64,000 nucleotides of DNA, taken from positions 233,098 through 297,097 of the forward strand of contig NZ_JAQSDR010000014.1 of the NCBI RefSeq assembly GCF_029946005.1, written 5' to 3'. Both the position numbers and the translations under genes were made by a program. The notes beneath the pieces are model-generated. The model saw only the letters and a list, made by a program, of their open reading frames with translations, was not told where the DNA came from and made no database searches. This stretch comes from Aquabacterium sp. GTDB taxonomy: Bacteria; Pseudomonadota; Gammaproteobacteria; Burkholderiales; Burkholderiaceae_C. Of the stretch, positions 54,159 through 64,000 are shown one piece after another (within the stretch, counting starts at the first letter, position 1; every line of letters begins with the position of its first letter).

Positions 54159-55199
54159 TCACGTCAGCTTTTTCAGCAACTCCGCCTTCTTGGCCGAGAA
54201 CTCGTCGTCCGTGAGGATGCCCTTGGCCTTCAGGTCGGCCAGCTTCTCCAGCGTGGCCATGACCTCGTCGGGGCGGATGCCGGTGCTCTCCTGGGCAGGT
54301 GCACCGCCTGGCTGCGCCCCGCCCTGCAAACCTTGCTGGATGGACTGCGCCATGACCTGGCCCAAAGCCAACCCCGCGCCCAGGCCTGCGGCATCGCCAA
54401 CCACGCCACCGCCGCCGCCACTGGAGGCAGCCAGCGTTGGCAAGGCCTGCCCGGTCTGGTATTGGATGAACTTGCCCATGTTGTCGCCGACCATGCCCAT
54501 GCCGATGCGCTGGTCCAGGACCTTTTGCAGTTCTTCGGGCAGGGACACGTTCTGCACGGTCACGCTGTCCAGCTTGAGGCCGAGGTCTTCGAAGGCCGAT
54601 GTGGTGGCGGCCTGCAGGGCCTTGGCGAATTCGATCTGGTTGGCGGCCAGGTCCAGGAATGGCACGCCGCTGCCGGCCACCGCATCGCTCAGGTGCTGGA
54701 TCAGCACGCCACGAAGTTGGCCGTCCAGGTCTTCGACCGAATAGCTGTCGCGCGTGCCGGCCACCTCGGTGTGGAAGATGCGGGGATCGGCCAGGCGGCA
54801 GCTGTAGTTGCCGAAGGCGCGCACGCGCACGGCCCCGAAGTCCTTGTCGCGCAGGGTGATGGGTTGGCTGGTACCCCAGCGCAGGTCAAGCTGCTGGCGG
54901 GTGCTGAAGAAATAGACGTCGCTCTTGAAGGGCGAGGCGAACAGCTTGTCCCAGTTCTTCAGGTTGGTGAGCAGGGGCAGGGTCTGGGTGGTGAGCTTGT
55001 GCGAACCGGGCCCGAACATGTCGGCAATCTTGCCCTCGTTGACGAACAGCGCCACCTGGGATTCGCGCACCACCAGCACCGCACCGTTCTGGATTTCGCG
55101 GTCCTCGAAGGGGTAGCGCCACATCAGGACGCCGTCAGTGGACTCAGCCCATTCGATGACGTCGACGAATTGTTTCTTGATGAAATCGAGCAGTCCCAA
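54159..55199 (-). CDS. SPFH-domain protein with C-terminal SHOCT domain
   Basis: 346 residues from a TTG start at 55199; GGGAGG lies 5 bases upstream, and MGLLDFIKKQFVDVIEW is the usual start of this family (YdjI/virion-core-like SPFH). The SPFH domain covers about 30-230 (VLMWRYPFEDREIQNGAVLVVRESQVALFVNEGKIADMFGPGSHKLTTQTLP), followed by a helical stretch, a Gly/Ala-rich linker (SSGGGGGVVGDAAGLGAG), and a SHOCT motif at the end (VMATLEKLADLKAKGILTDDEFSAKKAELLKKL). It likely forms membrane-bound oligomers and heads the operon SPFH-DUF4178-DUF350-aminopropyltransferase-oxidase. Confidence 0.85.
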   Translation of the reverse strand: MGLLDFIKKQFVDVIEWAESTDGVLMWRYPFEDREIQNGAVLVVRESQVALFVNEGKIADMFGPGSHKLTTQTLPLLTNLKNWDKLFASPFKSDVYFFSTRQQLDLRWGTSQPITLRDKDFGAVRVRAFGNYSCRLADPRIFHTEVAGTRDSYSVEDLDGQLRGVLIQHLSDAVAGSGVPFLDLAANQIEFAKALQAATTSAFEDLGLKLDSVTVQNVSLPEELQKVLDQRIGMGMVGDNMGKFIQYQTGQALPTLAASSGGGGGVVGDAAGLGAGLALGQVMAQSIQQGLQGGAQPGGAPAQESTGIRPDEVMATLEKLADLKAKGILTDDEFSAKKAELLKKLT

Positions 55200-55312
55200 G
55201 GCTACCTCCCAGTGTTGACTTGGCTTGGCGTTGATCTTACCGAGATCCGTGTGCACTGGGGCGCCCGGCGCTGTAAAATCGAAGGTTCATTCACAGCCCC
55301 TGGATCTAAACC

Positions 55313-55702
55313 ATGCATCGCTGTCTATTGGCGGCCTCGGTCGCCCTGGCCCTGGCCGTCCCCGTTTTGGCGTCTGCGCAAATGCAGGTGCAGCGCAACT
55401 TCCCCGCCAACGCCTTGCGTGGCGAGTTGCTCGTCACCATCGCCCCCGAAATCAAGCTCAATGGCAAGGATGCCCGCTTGTCGCCAGGGTCGCGCATCCG
55501 GGGGCCTAACCAGATGTTGGTCATGTCGGGCGCCATCACGGGTGAGAAACTGATCGTCAACTACACGGTCGAGCAGTACGGAATGGTGCAGGACGTGTGG
55601 GTGCTGCGCCCTGAAGAAATCAAGAAGTTGTGGCCCAAGACCCCGCAGGAGGCCGCCACCTGGTCCTTCGACCCCATCGGCCAGACCTGGGCCAAGCCCT
55701 GA
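55313..55702 (+). CDS. Small exported protein of unknown function upstream of miaB
   Basis: 129 residues. Signal peptide [22 protein letters not shown] cleaved before Q. Mature part of about 107 residues with [77 protein letters not shown], one compact beta-rich domain without Cys. I do not recognise the family. Ends 10 bp before miaB, so the two are probably one transcript. Confidence 0.75.
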   Translation: MHRCLLAASVALALAVPVLASAQMQVQRNFPANALRGELLVTIAPEIKLNGKDARLSPGSRIRGPNQMLVMSGAITGEKLIVNYTVEQYGMVQDVWVLRPEEIKKLWPKTPQEAATWSFDPIGQTWAKP

Positions 55703-55712
55703 GCATTTCCCC

Positions 55713-57074
55713 ATGAGCAACACCGCCACCCCCACCAAAGCGACCAAGAAGGTCTACATCAAGACCTACGGCTGCCAGATGAACGAATATGACTCGGGCA
55801 AGATGTCCGACGTCATGCATGCCGCCCAAGGCTATGAGCCCACCAACGACCCCGAGCAGGCCGACCTGATCCTGTTCAACACCTGCTCAATCCGCGAGAA
55901 GGCGCAAGAGAAGGTCTTCTCTGACCTTGGACGCGTCAAGCACTTGAAGGACAAGGGCGTGATGATCGGCGTGGGCGGCTGCGTGGCCAGCCAGGAAGGC
56001 GCGGCCATCATCGCGCGCGCGCCCTATGTTGACGTGGTGTTTGGCCCGCAAACGCTGCACCGCCTGCCCGCCATGCTGGACAAGCGCATCAGCTCGCGCC
56101 GCCCGCAGGTGGACATCAGCTTCCCTGAAATCGAGAAGTTCGACCACCTGCCGCCGCCGCGCAAGGAAGGCGCCTCGGCCTACGTGTCGATCATGGAAGG
56201 CTGCTCCAAGTACTGCAGCTACTGCGTGGTGCCCTACACGCGCGGCGAAGAGGTCTCGCGCCCCTTTGAAGACGTGCTGACCGAGGTGGCCGACCTGGCC
56301 GACCAGGGCGTGAAAGAGATCACGCTGTTGGGCCAGAACGTGAATGGCTACCGCGGCACGATGGGTGGCACCACCGAGGTTGCCGACTTCGCCACGCTGC
56401 TGGAGTACGTGGCCGAGATGCCCGGCGTGGAGCGCATCCGCTACACCACCAGCCACCCTAATGAGTTCTCGCAGCGCCTGATCGATGTCTATGGCAAGAC
56501 CGACAAGCTGGTGAACCACGTGCACCTGCCCGTGCAACACGGCTCAGACCGCATCCTGATGGCGATGAAGCGCGGCTACACCTCGCTCGAATTCAAAAGC
56601 ACGATCCGCAAGCTGCGTTTGGTGCGGCCCACCATCAGCCTGTCATCGGACTTCATCGTCGGCTTCCCCGGCGAGACGGATGAAGACTTCGACAAGATGA
56701 TGAAGCTGGTGCACGACCTGGAGTTCGACGCTTCGTTCAGCTTCATCTTCAGCGCGCGCCCTGGCACGCCAGCGGCCAACCTGGAAGACACCACGCCGCA
56801 AGATGTGAAGCTCAAGCGTTTGCAGCATTTGCAGGGTGTGCTGGACACGCACGTGACGCGCTTCAGCGAAGCGCTGGTGGGCAAGACGCAGCGCATTTTG
56901 GTGGAGGGCCCGAGCCGCAAAGACGCCACCGAGTTGATGGGCCGCACCGAGTGCAACCGCATCGTCAACTTCCCGGGCGGCCCGAACATGGACCGCCTGA
57001 TCGGCCAGTTGATCGACGTGACCATCACCCAGGCTTATCCGCACTCATTGCGGGCCGAGGTGTTGGTGGCCTGA
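55713..57074 (+). CDS. miaB: tRNA-2-methylthio-N6-dimethylallyladenosine synthase MiaB
   Basis: 453 residues. Radical SAM methylthiotransferase for A37 of tRNAs reading UNN codons. N-terminal auxiliary cluster cysteines in [22 protein letters not shown] and GVGGCVAS; radical SAM CxxxCxxC in [17 protein letters not shown] domain at the C-terminus ([21 protein letters not shown]). Normal length. Its Fe-S clusters may be supplied through ErpA. Confidence 0.97.
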   Translation: MSNTATPTKATKKVYIKTYGCQMNEYDSGKMSDVMHAAQGYEPTNDPEQADLILFNTCSIREKAQEKVFSDLGRVKHLKDKGVMIGVGGCVASQEGAAIIARAPYVDVVFGPQTLHRLPAMLDKRISSRRPQVDISFPEIEKFDHLPPPRKEGASAYVSIMEGCSKYCSYCVVPYTRGEEVSRPFEDVLTEVADLADQGVKEITLLGQNVNGYRGTMGGTTEVADFATLLEYVAEMPGVERIRYTTSHPNEFSQRLIDVYGKTDKLVNHVHLPVQHGSDRILMAMKRGYTSLEFKSTIRKLRLVRPTISLSSDFIVGFPGETDEDFDKMMKLVHDLEFDASFSFIFSARPGTPAANLEDTTPQDVKLKRLQHLQGVLDTHVTRFSEALVGKTQRILVEGPSRKDATELMGRTECNRIVNFPGGPNMDRLIGQLIDVTITQAYPHSLRAEVLVA

Positions 57075-57087
57075 GGCCGCTCGTCGG

Positions 57088-57360
57088 TCAGATCCCCATC
57101 TTGCCCAGCGTGTCCATGACGTCGCGCAGGGTGGTGGACAGGTAGGGGTGCTCAGCCGAGAAGCGGGCATCGATGGCCTGGGTGCGCTCGTTCAGGCTGG
57201 AGACCAGATCGTCTGCGGGTTGTGCGTTCGCGGCCAGGGCCGATTGAATGTCCTTGTCCAGTGACTTGAGCAACTGCTGCAGTTCAGGGTCGAGCTTGCC
57301 GCCTGACTCCAGTTCGCTTTGCAATTGCGCCATCGCGGTCTTCAGTTTGTGGGTGTCCAT
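57088..57360 (-). CDS. DUF4404 small helical protein
   Basis: 90 residues from the ATG at 57360 (the frame extends 8 codons further). MDTHKLKTAMAQLQSELESG..LDPELQQLLKSLDKDIQSAL, then SLNERTQAIDARFSAEHPYLSTTLRDVMDTLGKMGI, which fits DUF4404. All-helical, soluble, function unknown. It starts 30 bp after the bioF stop (same strand). Confidence 0.8.
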   Translation of the reverse strand: MDTHKLKTAMAQLQSELESGGKLDPELQQLLKSLDKDIQSALAANAQPADDLVSSLNERTQAIDARFSAEHPYLSTTLRDVMDTLGKMGI

Positions 57361-57390
57361 GGTCAAACTCCTTGTTGAAGCCATCGTAGC

Positions 57391-58623
57391 TCAGACCGCC
57401 TCGGACAGGGCCTGGCACAAGGCATCGACGTGCGCAGAAGTGTGCGCCGCCGACAAAGAAATGCGCAATCGGGCGGTGCCGGCGGGCACGGTGGGCGGGC
57501 GGATGGCGGGCACCCACAGGCCTTGCCGATCCAGGTGGGCCATCACGGCCAAGGCATCTTCGTTGCGGCCGATGATCAAGGGCTGGATGGCCGTCTCGGA
57601 TGGCATCAGGCGCCAGGCGGGGGGCAGCTTCAAGCCGGTGCGCAAGCGGTCACGCAATTCGGCCAAGTGTTGGCGCCGCCCGCCCTCGTCCTGGATCACG
57701 CGCAGACTGGCGCGCACGGCCTCGGTCAGCATGGCGGGGGCGGCCGTGGCGAACATGTAGGTGCGCGCCTTCTGCACCAGCCATTCGATCAGCGTGGGCT
57801 CGCCCGCCACGAAGGCCCCTGCCACGCCTGCGGCCTTGCCCAAGGTGGCCATGTAGATCAGGCGGTGCAAGCGGCCTCGCCATTCAGGCTGCACGCCATC
57901 GCGCCCGGTGATGCCCCAATGTGCCAAGGTGCCTTCGCCATGCTCGCCCAACACGCCGAAGCCATGGGCATCGTCGAGCATCAACCAGGCGTCGTGGCGC
58001 TCGCACAAGGCCAACAAGGCGGGCACATCGGCGATGTTGCCGTCCATGCTGAACACCGCGTCGGTGAGCACCAGCTTGCGCCGGGCGGTGCTGGCTTGCA
58101 AGGCGGCGTCCAATGCGGCCAGGTCACCGTGCGGCATCACCTGCACCTCGGCGCGCGACAAACGCGCACCATCGATCAAGCAGGCGTGGTTCAAGGCATC
58201 CGAGAAGATCGCGTCGCCCCGGCCCACCAACGCGGGAATCACACCCACATTGGCCATGTAGCCCGACACAAAAGACACGGCGCGCGGCAGACCCACCATG
58301 GCCGCCAACTCCAGCTCCAAGGCCTCGTGCGATGGGCTGTGGCCGCACACCGAGGGTGAGGCCGTGGCCCCCACGCCATAGCGCGCAGCAGCTTGCTGCG
58401 CCGCCAGGATCAGGGCGCGGTGTTGTGACAAGCCCAGGTAATCGTTGCTGCCAAAGGACAGGCGCGTCTGGCCGTTGATCACATACGTGGTGCCGCGCAC
58501 ATGTTCTTGGTCGGGCGACAGGTCGGCAGGTGGCAACAGGGGCGAGACCTCGCGGCGGTGGCGCAGCAAATGCGCTTGCGCCAGCTCGGCCAGTTCGCGT
58601 TCGAATAGGGGCGTGGAAGACAT
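57391..58623 (-). CDS. bioF: 8-amino-7-oxononanoate synthase
   Basis: 410 residues. PLP enzyme of biotin synthesis joining pimeloyl-ACP/CoA and alanine. [16 protein letters not shown] at the N-terminus, [51 protein letters not shown], and PLP lysine in [16 protein letters not shown]. Normal length. It is not beside other bio genes in the window. Confidence 0.92.
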   Translation of the reverse strand: MSSTPLFERELAELAQAHLLRHRREVSPLLPPADLSPDQEHVRGTTYVINGQTRLSFGSNDYLGLSQHRALILAAQQAAARYGVGATASPSVCGHSPSHEALELELAAMVGLPRAVSFVSGYMANVGVIPALVGRGDAIFSDALNHACLIDGARLSRAEVQVMPHGDLAALDAALQASTARRKLVLTDAVFSMDGNIADVPALLALCERHDAWLMLDDAHGFGVLGEHGEGTLAHWGITGRDGVQPEWRGRLHRLIYMATLGKAAGVAGAFVAGEPTLIEWLVQKARTYMFATAAPAMLTEAVRASLRVIQDEGGRRQHLAELRDRLRTGLKLPPAWRLMPSETAIQPLIIGRNEDALAVMAHLDRQGLWVPAIRPPTVPAGTARLRISLSAAHTSAHVDALCQALSEAV

Positions 58624-58651
58624 CGTGCAAGCGTACCAGCCTGCGCGGCAT

Positions 58652-59596
58652 TCACGGGTGATGGCGGATCGGCCGGGCCGCGCGCTGGCCCCAGATCACT
58701 ACCAGCAACACCGCGCCGGCCACCAGCCAAGTCGACGCATCAACCGCCTCATGCAGCACCAGCACCGACAAGGCGATGGAGGTGAAAGGCTGCATCAACT
58801 GCAACTGGCTGACGCGCATGGGATCGCGGGCCAGGGCGGCGTACCACGCGAAGAAGCCCAGCCAGGTCGAGATCACGGCCACATAAGCGAAGGCGCCCCA
58901 GGCCTGCCAGCTCACCTCAGCCTTGGGCCAGGACCAGGCAGCGATCGGCAAGGTGATGGGCAAGGCCACGACCAAAGCCCATGAAATCGCCTGCGCCGCG
59001 GGCATTTGCCGGGACAAGGCCGCCCCAGCCACATAGGCCAATGACGCGCCCAGCATGGCCACCACGAGCCAGGCATCAGCGCTCACCCAATGGTCGGCGC
59101 CATGAGTGCGGGCCACACCCAGCGCGAACACCAACACCAGCGCGCTGCCCAGGGCCCCGGCCAGCCAGAAGGCCCAGCCCGGCCTTTGCCCCAACCACCA
59201 CGAGGCCAGCGCCGCCGTGCACAAAGGCAGCAAGCCGACGATGACGGCCGCGTGCGCCGCAGGCACCACGCGCACCGCCCAGCCCATGCACAACGGAAAA
59301 ATCAGCACGGCCCCCAGCACCACCGCGCCCAGCAATGGCCACTGCGCCTTGGCAGGACGGGCCGCGCGCACCACCCTCAGGTAAACCATGGCCAACAAAC
59401 CGGCGATGGCCCCACGCCCCACCGCCACGAACAACGGCGGCAACTGAGGCGCCTCCACCGAGCCATTGGCCAACCGGGTCATGGGGATGGTCATGGCGAA
59501 CAACAGCACCGCCAAGGCGCCCAGCCAGCGTGGTGACATGGCGGACCAGGCTGCCAACACAGGGCGGCGGGCAAGGACTTGTGGGGTGGTGTTCAT
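58652..59596 (-). CDS. EamA-family (DMT) inner membrane exporter
   Basis: 314 residues from the ATG at 59596; the open frame runs far upstream but there it is antisense to the MocR gene. Ten predicted spans in two EamA repeats: [19 protein letters not shown]...[44 protein letters not shown], then [48 protein letters not shown]. Small-molecule export. Divergent from a MocR-type regulator 99 bp away, a pairing often seen for regulated EamA exporters. Confidence 0.9.
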   Translation of the reverse strand: MNTTPQVLARRPVLAAWSAMSPRWLGALAVLLFAMTIPMTRLANGSVEAPQLPPLFVAVGRGAIAGLLAMVYLRVVRAARPAKAQWPLLGAVVLGAVLIFPLCMGWAVRVVPAAHAAVIVGLLPLCTAALASWWLGQRPGWAFWLAGALGSALVLVFALGVARTHGADHWVSADAWLVVAMLGASLAYVAGAALSRQMPAAQAISWALVVALPITLPIAAWSWPKAEVSWQAWGAFAYVAVISTWLGFFAWYAALARDPMRVSQLQLMQPFTSIALSVLVLHEAVDASTWLVAGAVLLVVIWGQRAARPIRHHP

Positions 59597-59695
59597 CTGT
59601 GGCACTCTAGGGCCACAGACCAGCACATGACCAATACACAAAGCCATGTCATTGAACAATCTGTACTGGCCATACCACCAACACACCCCCCGACC
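59597..59695. promoter_or_regulatory. Divergent promoter region of the EamA and MocR genes
   Basis: Contains CTGTGGC (59597-59603) and GCCACAG (59611-59617), an inverted pair; CTGTACTGGCCATACCACC at about 59661-59679; and ATGACCAATAC near 59627. The last two resemble the short direct-repeat sites used by MocR regulators, but that is a guess. Confidence 0.4.
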
Positions 59696-61146
59696 ATGAG
59701 CACGCCCCTGACCCGCGACAGCGCCCTCACCCTGACTGAGCAACTGGTGGCACGGTTTGCCCAACGCATTCGCCAGCACTTGCTGGCGCCGGGCTCGCGC
59801 CTGCCGTCGGTGCGCGATTGCGCCCAGACCCATGGCGTCAGCCCCTACACCGTGGTGGCCGCCTACGACCAACTGCTGGCGCAAGGCTTGATCGAATCGC
59901 ACCGCCAGCGCGGTTTCTTCGTGCGCCAGACGCAGGGCCATGCCAAAGCTGCCAATCCATCCAAGGCCGCCAAAGCGCCCCACCCATTCCAGCCCCGCAC
60001 GCCGATCGATGCCACCACGCTCATCAAAGGCATGTTCCACGAGCCGGGCAGCCACCCCATGCCCGGCCTGGGCACCTTGCCCCCGGCCTGGCTGGACGCG
60101 GCCATGCTGGGCGCCGCTTTGCGCAAGGTGACCCAAGGCGATCGCCTGCTGCCACTGACCTTGCACTACGGCGAGCCTGCGGGCGATTCACGGTTTCGAG
60201 AGGCCGTGTCGCGCAAACTCGGCGAGTTTGGCTTGAAGACGGATGCCGGCCAGATCATCAGCACCGTGGGCGCCACACACGCGCTGGACGTGGTGTCGCG
60301 CACCTTGCTGCAAGCGGGCGATGCCGTGCTGGTAGATGACCCAGGTTGGGCCATCGAGTTCGCGCGGCTGGCCCAGATGGGCATGCGTGTGCTGCCAGTG
60401 CCACGCGGCCCCGATGGGCCTGACCTGGCCGTGCTGGACGCCCTTTGCAAAGCCCACCGCCCCAAGCTGTACGTGACCGTGTCGGTGCTTCACAACCCCA
60501 CCAGCGCCCTGCTGTCGCCGGGCCATGCCCACCAGGTTTTGCGCCTGGCCGAAGCGCACGACTTCCACATCTTGGAGGACGACATCTACGCCTATCTGGC
60601 GCCAGCCCACGCCACGCGCCTGTGCGTGCTGGACGAGTTGCGCCGCACGATCTCGGTGGGCAGCTTTTCAAAGATCCTGACGCCAAGCTGGCGCGTGGGT
60701 TACATCGCTGCGCCATCGCACCTGGTGGACCGCATCATCAACACCAAGCTGCTCACCACGCTCACCACCCCGCCCATCCTGGAGCAAGCGCTGGCACTGT
60801 GCCTGGAGCAAGGCCAGTTGCGCCGCCACAGCGAACGCGTCATCCAGCAACTGGACGTCGCCCGCGCCCGCTGCCTTCAGTTGGCGCGGCAATCGGGTTG
60901 CCATTTCGCGGCCCAGCCGCAAGGCCTGTTCGGCTGGATGGATGTGGGCGTGGACACCGAACGCCTCACCCTGCCCATGCTGGACGCTGGCTGGCTGATC
61001 GCGCCGGGGGCCCTGTTCCATGCCCAACGGCAGGCCAGCACGCTGATGCGCATCAACTTTGCCAGCTCCCAGGATGCACGCTTCTGGAAGGCCCTGGTGG
61101 CCGCCCGCAAGCATGCGCAGACGGCGTCAACGCTCAGCAAAGGCGC

Positions 61147-61159
<13 letters not shown>
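59696..61159 (+). CDS. MocR-type (GntR/aminotransferase) transcriptional regulator
   Basis: 487 residues from the ATG at 59696. N-terminal winged helix (about 10-80): LVARFAQRIRQHLLAPGSRLPSVRDCAQTHGVSPYTVVAAYDQLLAQGLIESHRQRGFFV. The C-terminal fold type I aminotransferase domain covers about 120-480: YGEPAGDSRFREAVSRKLGEFGL, VLVDDPGWAIEFARL, ILEDDIYAYLAP and SVGSFSKILTPSWRVGYI with the PLP lysine. It likely senses an amino compound as a PLP adduct and controls the divergent EamA gene. Ends overlap the convergent hybrid kinase gene by 13 bases. Confidence 0.9.
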
Positions 61160-62742
<1,583 letters not shown>

Positions 62743-62817
62743 CGGTGCCTCTTCGAGGAGCCCTGATACCTCGCATGTTCGCAGGAAACGCCGCGTTGTG
62801 CCAGCCCAAAAAAAGTT

Positions 62818-63852
62818 TCAGCTTTGTTCCAACCGTGTTTTGACGATGTCTGCCGCTTGACTCATCACGCGCTCCACGATTTCGAACACGGTGGGCATGT
62901 CATGCACCAGTCCTTGCGATTGCCCGATGAGTTGCACGCCTTCATCGTGGTCGCCTTGGTGGATGGCTTTGCGCATTGCCAAGGTGGCCGCGCCAAAGTA
63001 GGCCACCTTGATGGCGCCCACCAGACCTTGCCGCAAGGCATCGCGCATCAAAGGCCACAGCGGCGTGTTGAGCTCTCGCGCTGCGCGCCACGACCGCGCG
63101 ATGACCAGCCCGGGCCCCAATCTCCGTGCTGTGTACTTCTGGCCACCCGGCGTGTGCATGACGCGACAGCCGTAGGTGTCGAAGTTGGTCGAGTAAATGG
63201 TGTCCTCGGCCGGTTTGTCGATGATCAATTGCTTGGTGGCGGCATGCACCACGCTCTCACGCGAGGCAGCAAAGCGTGTGCCCATGGCCACCGCATCCGC
63301 GCCCAATGCCAACGCCGCCACCAGGCCGCGGCCATCGGCAAAGCCACCGGCCGCGATGATGGGCAGGTCGGTCATGTCGCGCACCGCGGGTATGAGCACC
63401 AACGAGGTCACCGCGCCGCCATGCGCGGCGGCCTCATGGCCGGTCACGATCAGGCCATCGACGCCCATGTCGATGGCCGAACGGGCGTGCTTTTCGTTGG
63501 ACACCGTGGCGATGACCTTGCCACCGTAGGCATGGGCGCCTTGCACCACCCATTCAGCGCGGCCCATCGACACGTTGATGACGGGGACGCGCTCTTGCAA
63601 GGCCACCCGCGCGCATTCGGTGGCACCCGGCAGCAGCAGGCTGCAGCCCACGCCGAAGGGCTTGTCGGTCAAGGCGCGCACCTGCTGGATGGCAAGGCGG
63701 CATTCTTCGGCGGACAAGCCTCCCGAGGCCAGGATGCCCAAGCCCCCTGCGTTGCTGACGGCGGCCACCAGTTCGGGCACGGCGACGTAAGTCATGCCGG
63801 GCAGGACGATGGGGTGTTCAATGCCCAGGAGGGTGGTGATGCGGGTCTTCAT
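62818..63852 (-). CDS. Nitronate monooxygenase (NPD-like flavoprotein)
   Basis: 344 residues. FMN-dependent TIM barrel: MKTRITTLLGIEHPIVLPGMTYVAVPELVAAVSNAGGLGILASGGLS, KPFGVGCSLL, VSNEKHARSAIDMGVDGLIVTGHEAAAHGG, LPIIAAGGFADGRGLVAALALGADAVAMGTRFAASRE. The active-site His in GHEAAAHGG is present. Relatives detoxify alkyl nitronates such as propionate-3-nitronate, while others act as enoyl reductases (FabK-like). The substrate is not fixed by sequence. Confidence 0.87.
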   Translation of the reverse strand: MKTRITTLLGIEHPIVLPGMTYVAVPELVAAVSNAGGLGILASGGLSAEECRLAIQQVRALTDKPFGVGCSLLLPGATECARVALQERVPVINVSMGRAEWVVQGAHAYGGKVIATVSNEKHARSAIDMGVDGLIVTGHEAAAHGGAVTSLVLIPAVRDMTDLPIIAAGGFADGRGLVAALALGADAVAMGTRFAASRESVVHAATKQLIIDKPAEDTIYSTNFDTYGCRVMHTPGGQKYTARRLGPGLVIARSWRAARELNTPLWPLMRDALRQGLVGAIKVAYFGAATLAMRKAIHQGDHDEGVQLIGQSQGLVHDMPTVFEIVERVMSQAADIVKTRLEQS

Positions 63853-63921
63853 GGTTCAGGGCAGAGAGTGTAGTGGGGCAGCGCGGGGCGCAGGCTGGGC
63901 CGGTCTCCAGCCCTTTGTTCG

Positions 63922-63972
63922 CCCCGCTGGTAGCGTGCCACGGTTGTTTTTCGTGCTGCGCCACCAGCGGGG
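63922..63972. repeat. Long inverted repeat near the window end
   Basis: CCCCGCTGGT (63922-63931) and ACCAGCGGGG (63963-63972), perfect 10-base arms, with a further partial inner pairing around a GTTGTTTTTCG loop. No gene is seen from 63853 to the end of the window. Confidence 0.5.
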
Positions 63973-64000
63973 TGATCAGGGATGAGGCGCAGGCGGGCGG

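Noticed and set aside
59597..60166. Long N-terminal extension of the EamA exporter
   Set aside because: It is antisense to the MocR regulator; the transporter family starts near 59596.

Overview
The window is about 64 kb of high-GC DNA from a betaproteobacterium, almost certainly order Burkholderiales (Comamonadaceae, or the Leptothrix/Rubrivivax/Aquabacterium group now often called Sphaerotilaceae). This rests on gene order and family content rather than on any database search: glyA-nrdR beside a minor-pilin cluster and ribD-ribE-ribBA-ribH-nusB; tyrS / M23 peptidase / anmK / erpA / bactofilin / argC / rpsI-rplM; a ZTP-type leader on glyA; and several PEP-CTERM proteins. Most of the window is chromosomal housekeeping. 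I see no phage, insertion sequence, CRISPR array or rRNA.

Layout. 0-3 kb: end of an EamA exporter, a ZIP metal transporter and an exopolyphosphatase. 3-9.2 kb (minus strand): a riboflavin block ribD, ribE, ribBA, ribH followed by nusB, a membrane Ser/Thr kinase with a PEGA domain and a TssQ-like lipoprotein. 9.3-15.9 kb (plus): the minor pilin/adhesin operon fimT-pilV-pilW-pilX-pilY1-pilE. 15.9-18.9 kb (minus): nrdR, glyA with a ZTP riboswitch-like leader, and a lytic transglycosylase. 19-25 kb: ubiD, a YdcF-type protein, glutaryl-CoA dehydrogenase, msrA, pdxH and a MobA-like protein. 25-29.2 kb: an accessory stretch with two secreted paralogues, an OmpW-like protein and one PEP-CTERM protein. 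29.4-37 kb: tyrS, an M23 peptidase, anmK, erpA, bactofilin, a DUF6776-like protein, argC and rpsI-rplM. 37-45.8 kb: a GNAT protein, a DUF2726 protein, htpG, a very large hybrid histidine kinase, tRNA-Met(CAT), a MurU-like nucleotidyltransferase and speD. 46-48.9 kb: three tandem PEP-CTERM paralogues. 48.9-55.2 kb (minus): a five-gene SPFH / DUF4178 / DUF350 / spermidine-synthase-like / FAD amine-oxidase-like cluster. 55.3-64 kb: miaB, bioF, an EamA exporter with a divergent MocR regulator, a second hybrid kinase and a nitronate monooxygenase-like enzyme.

Two parts stand out. The first is a six-member family of small secreted proteins (25.2, 26.3, 28.4, 46.0, 47.1 and 48.1 kb). Four carry a C-terminal PEP-CTERM sorting signal. 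Two have the same apparent repeat layout but no sorting signal. Members share hairpin terminators and CCCCTA/TAGGGG elements upstream, and two members on opposite strands are nearly identical over more than 100 bp. The second is the SPFH-DUF4178-DUF350-aminopropyltransferase-oxidase cluster, which looks like a polyamine-linked envelope system. A stand-alone speD, encoding the enzyme that makes the aminopropyl donor, lies a few kilobases away.

Smaller threads also connect. AnmK and the MurU-like enzyme suggest peptidoglycan recycling. The M23 peptidase near a bactofilin gene suggests cell-shape control. RibBA has kept its DHBP synthase half but has lost the zinc cysteines of its GTP cyclohydrolase II half, so a separate RibA is expected elsewhere in the genome. 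All functional statements come from reading the translated sequences and from family knowledge; no search was run.
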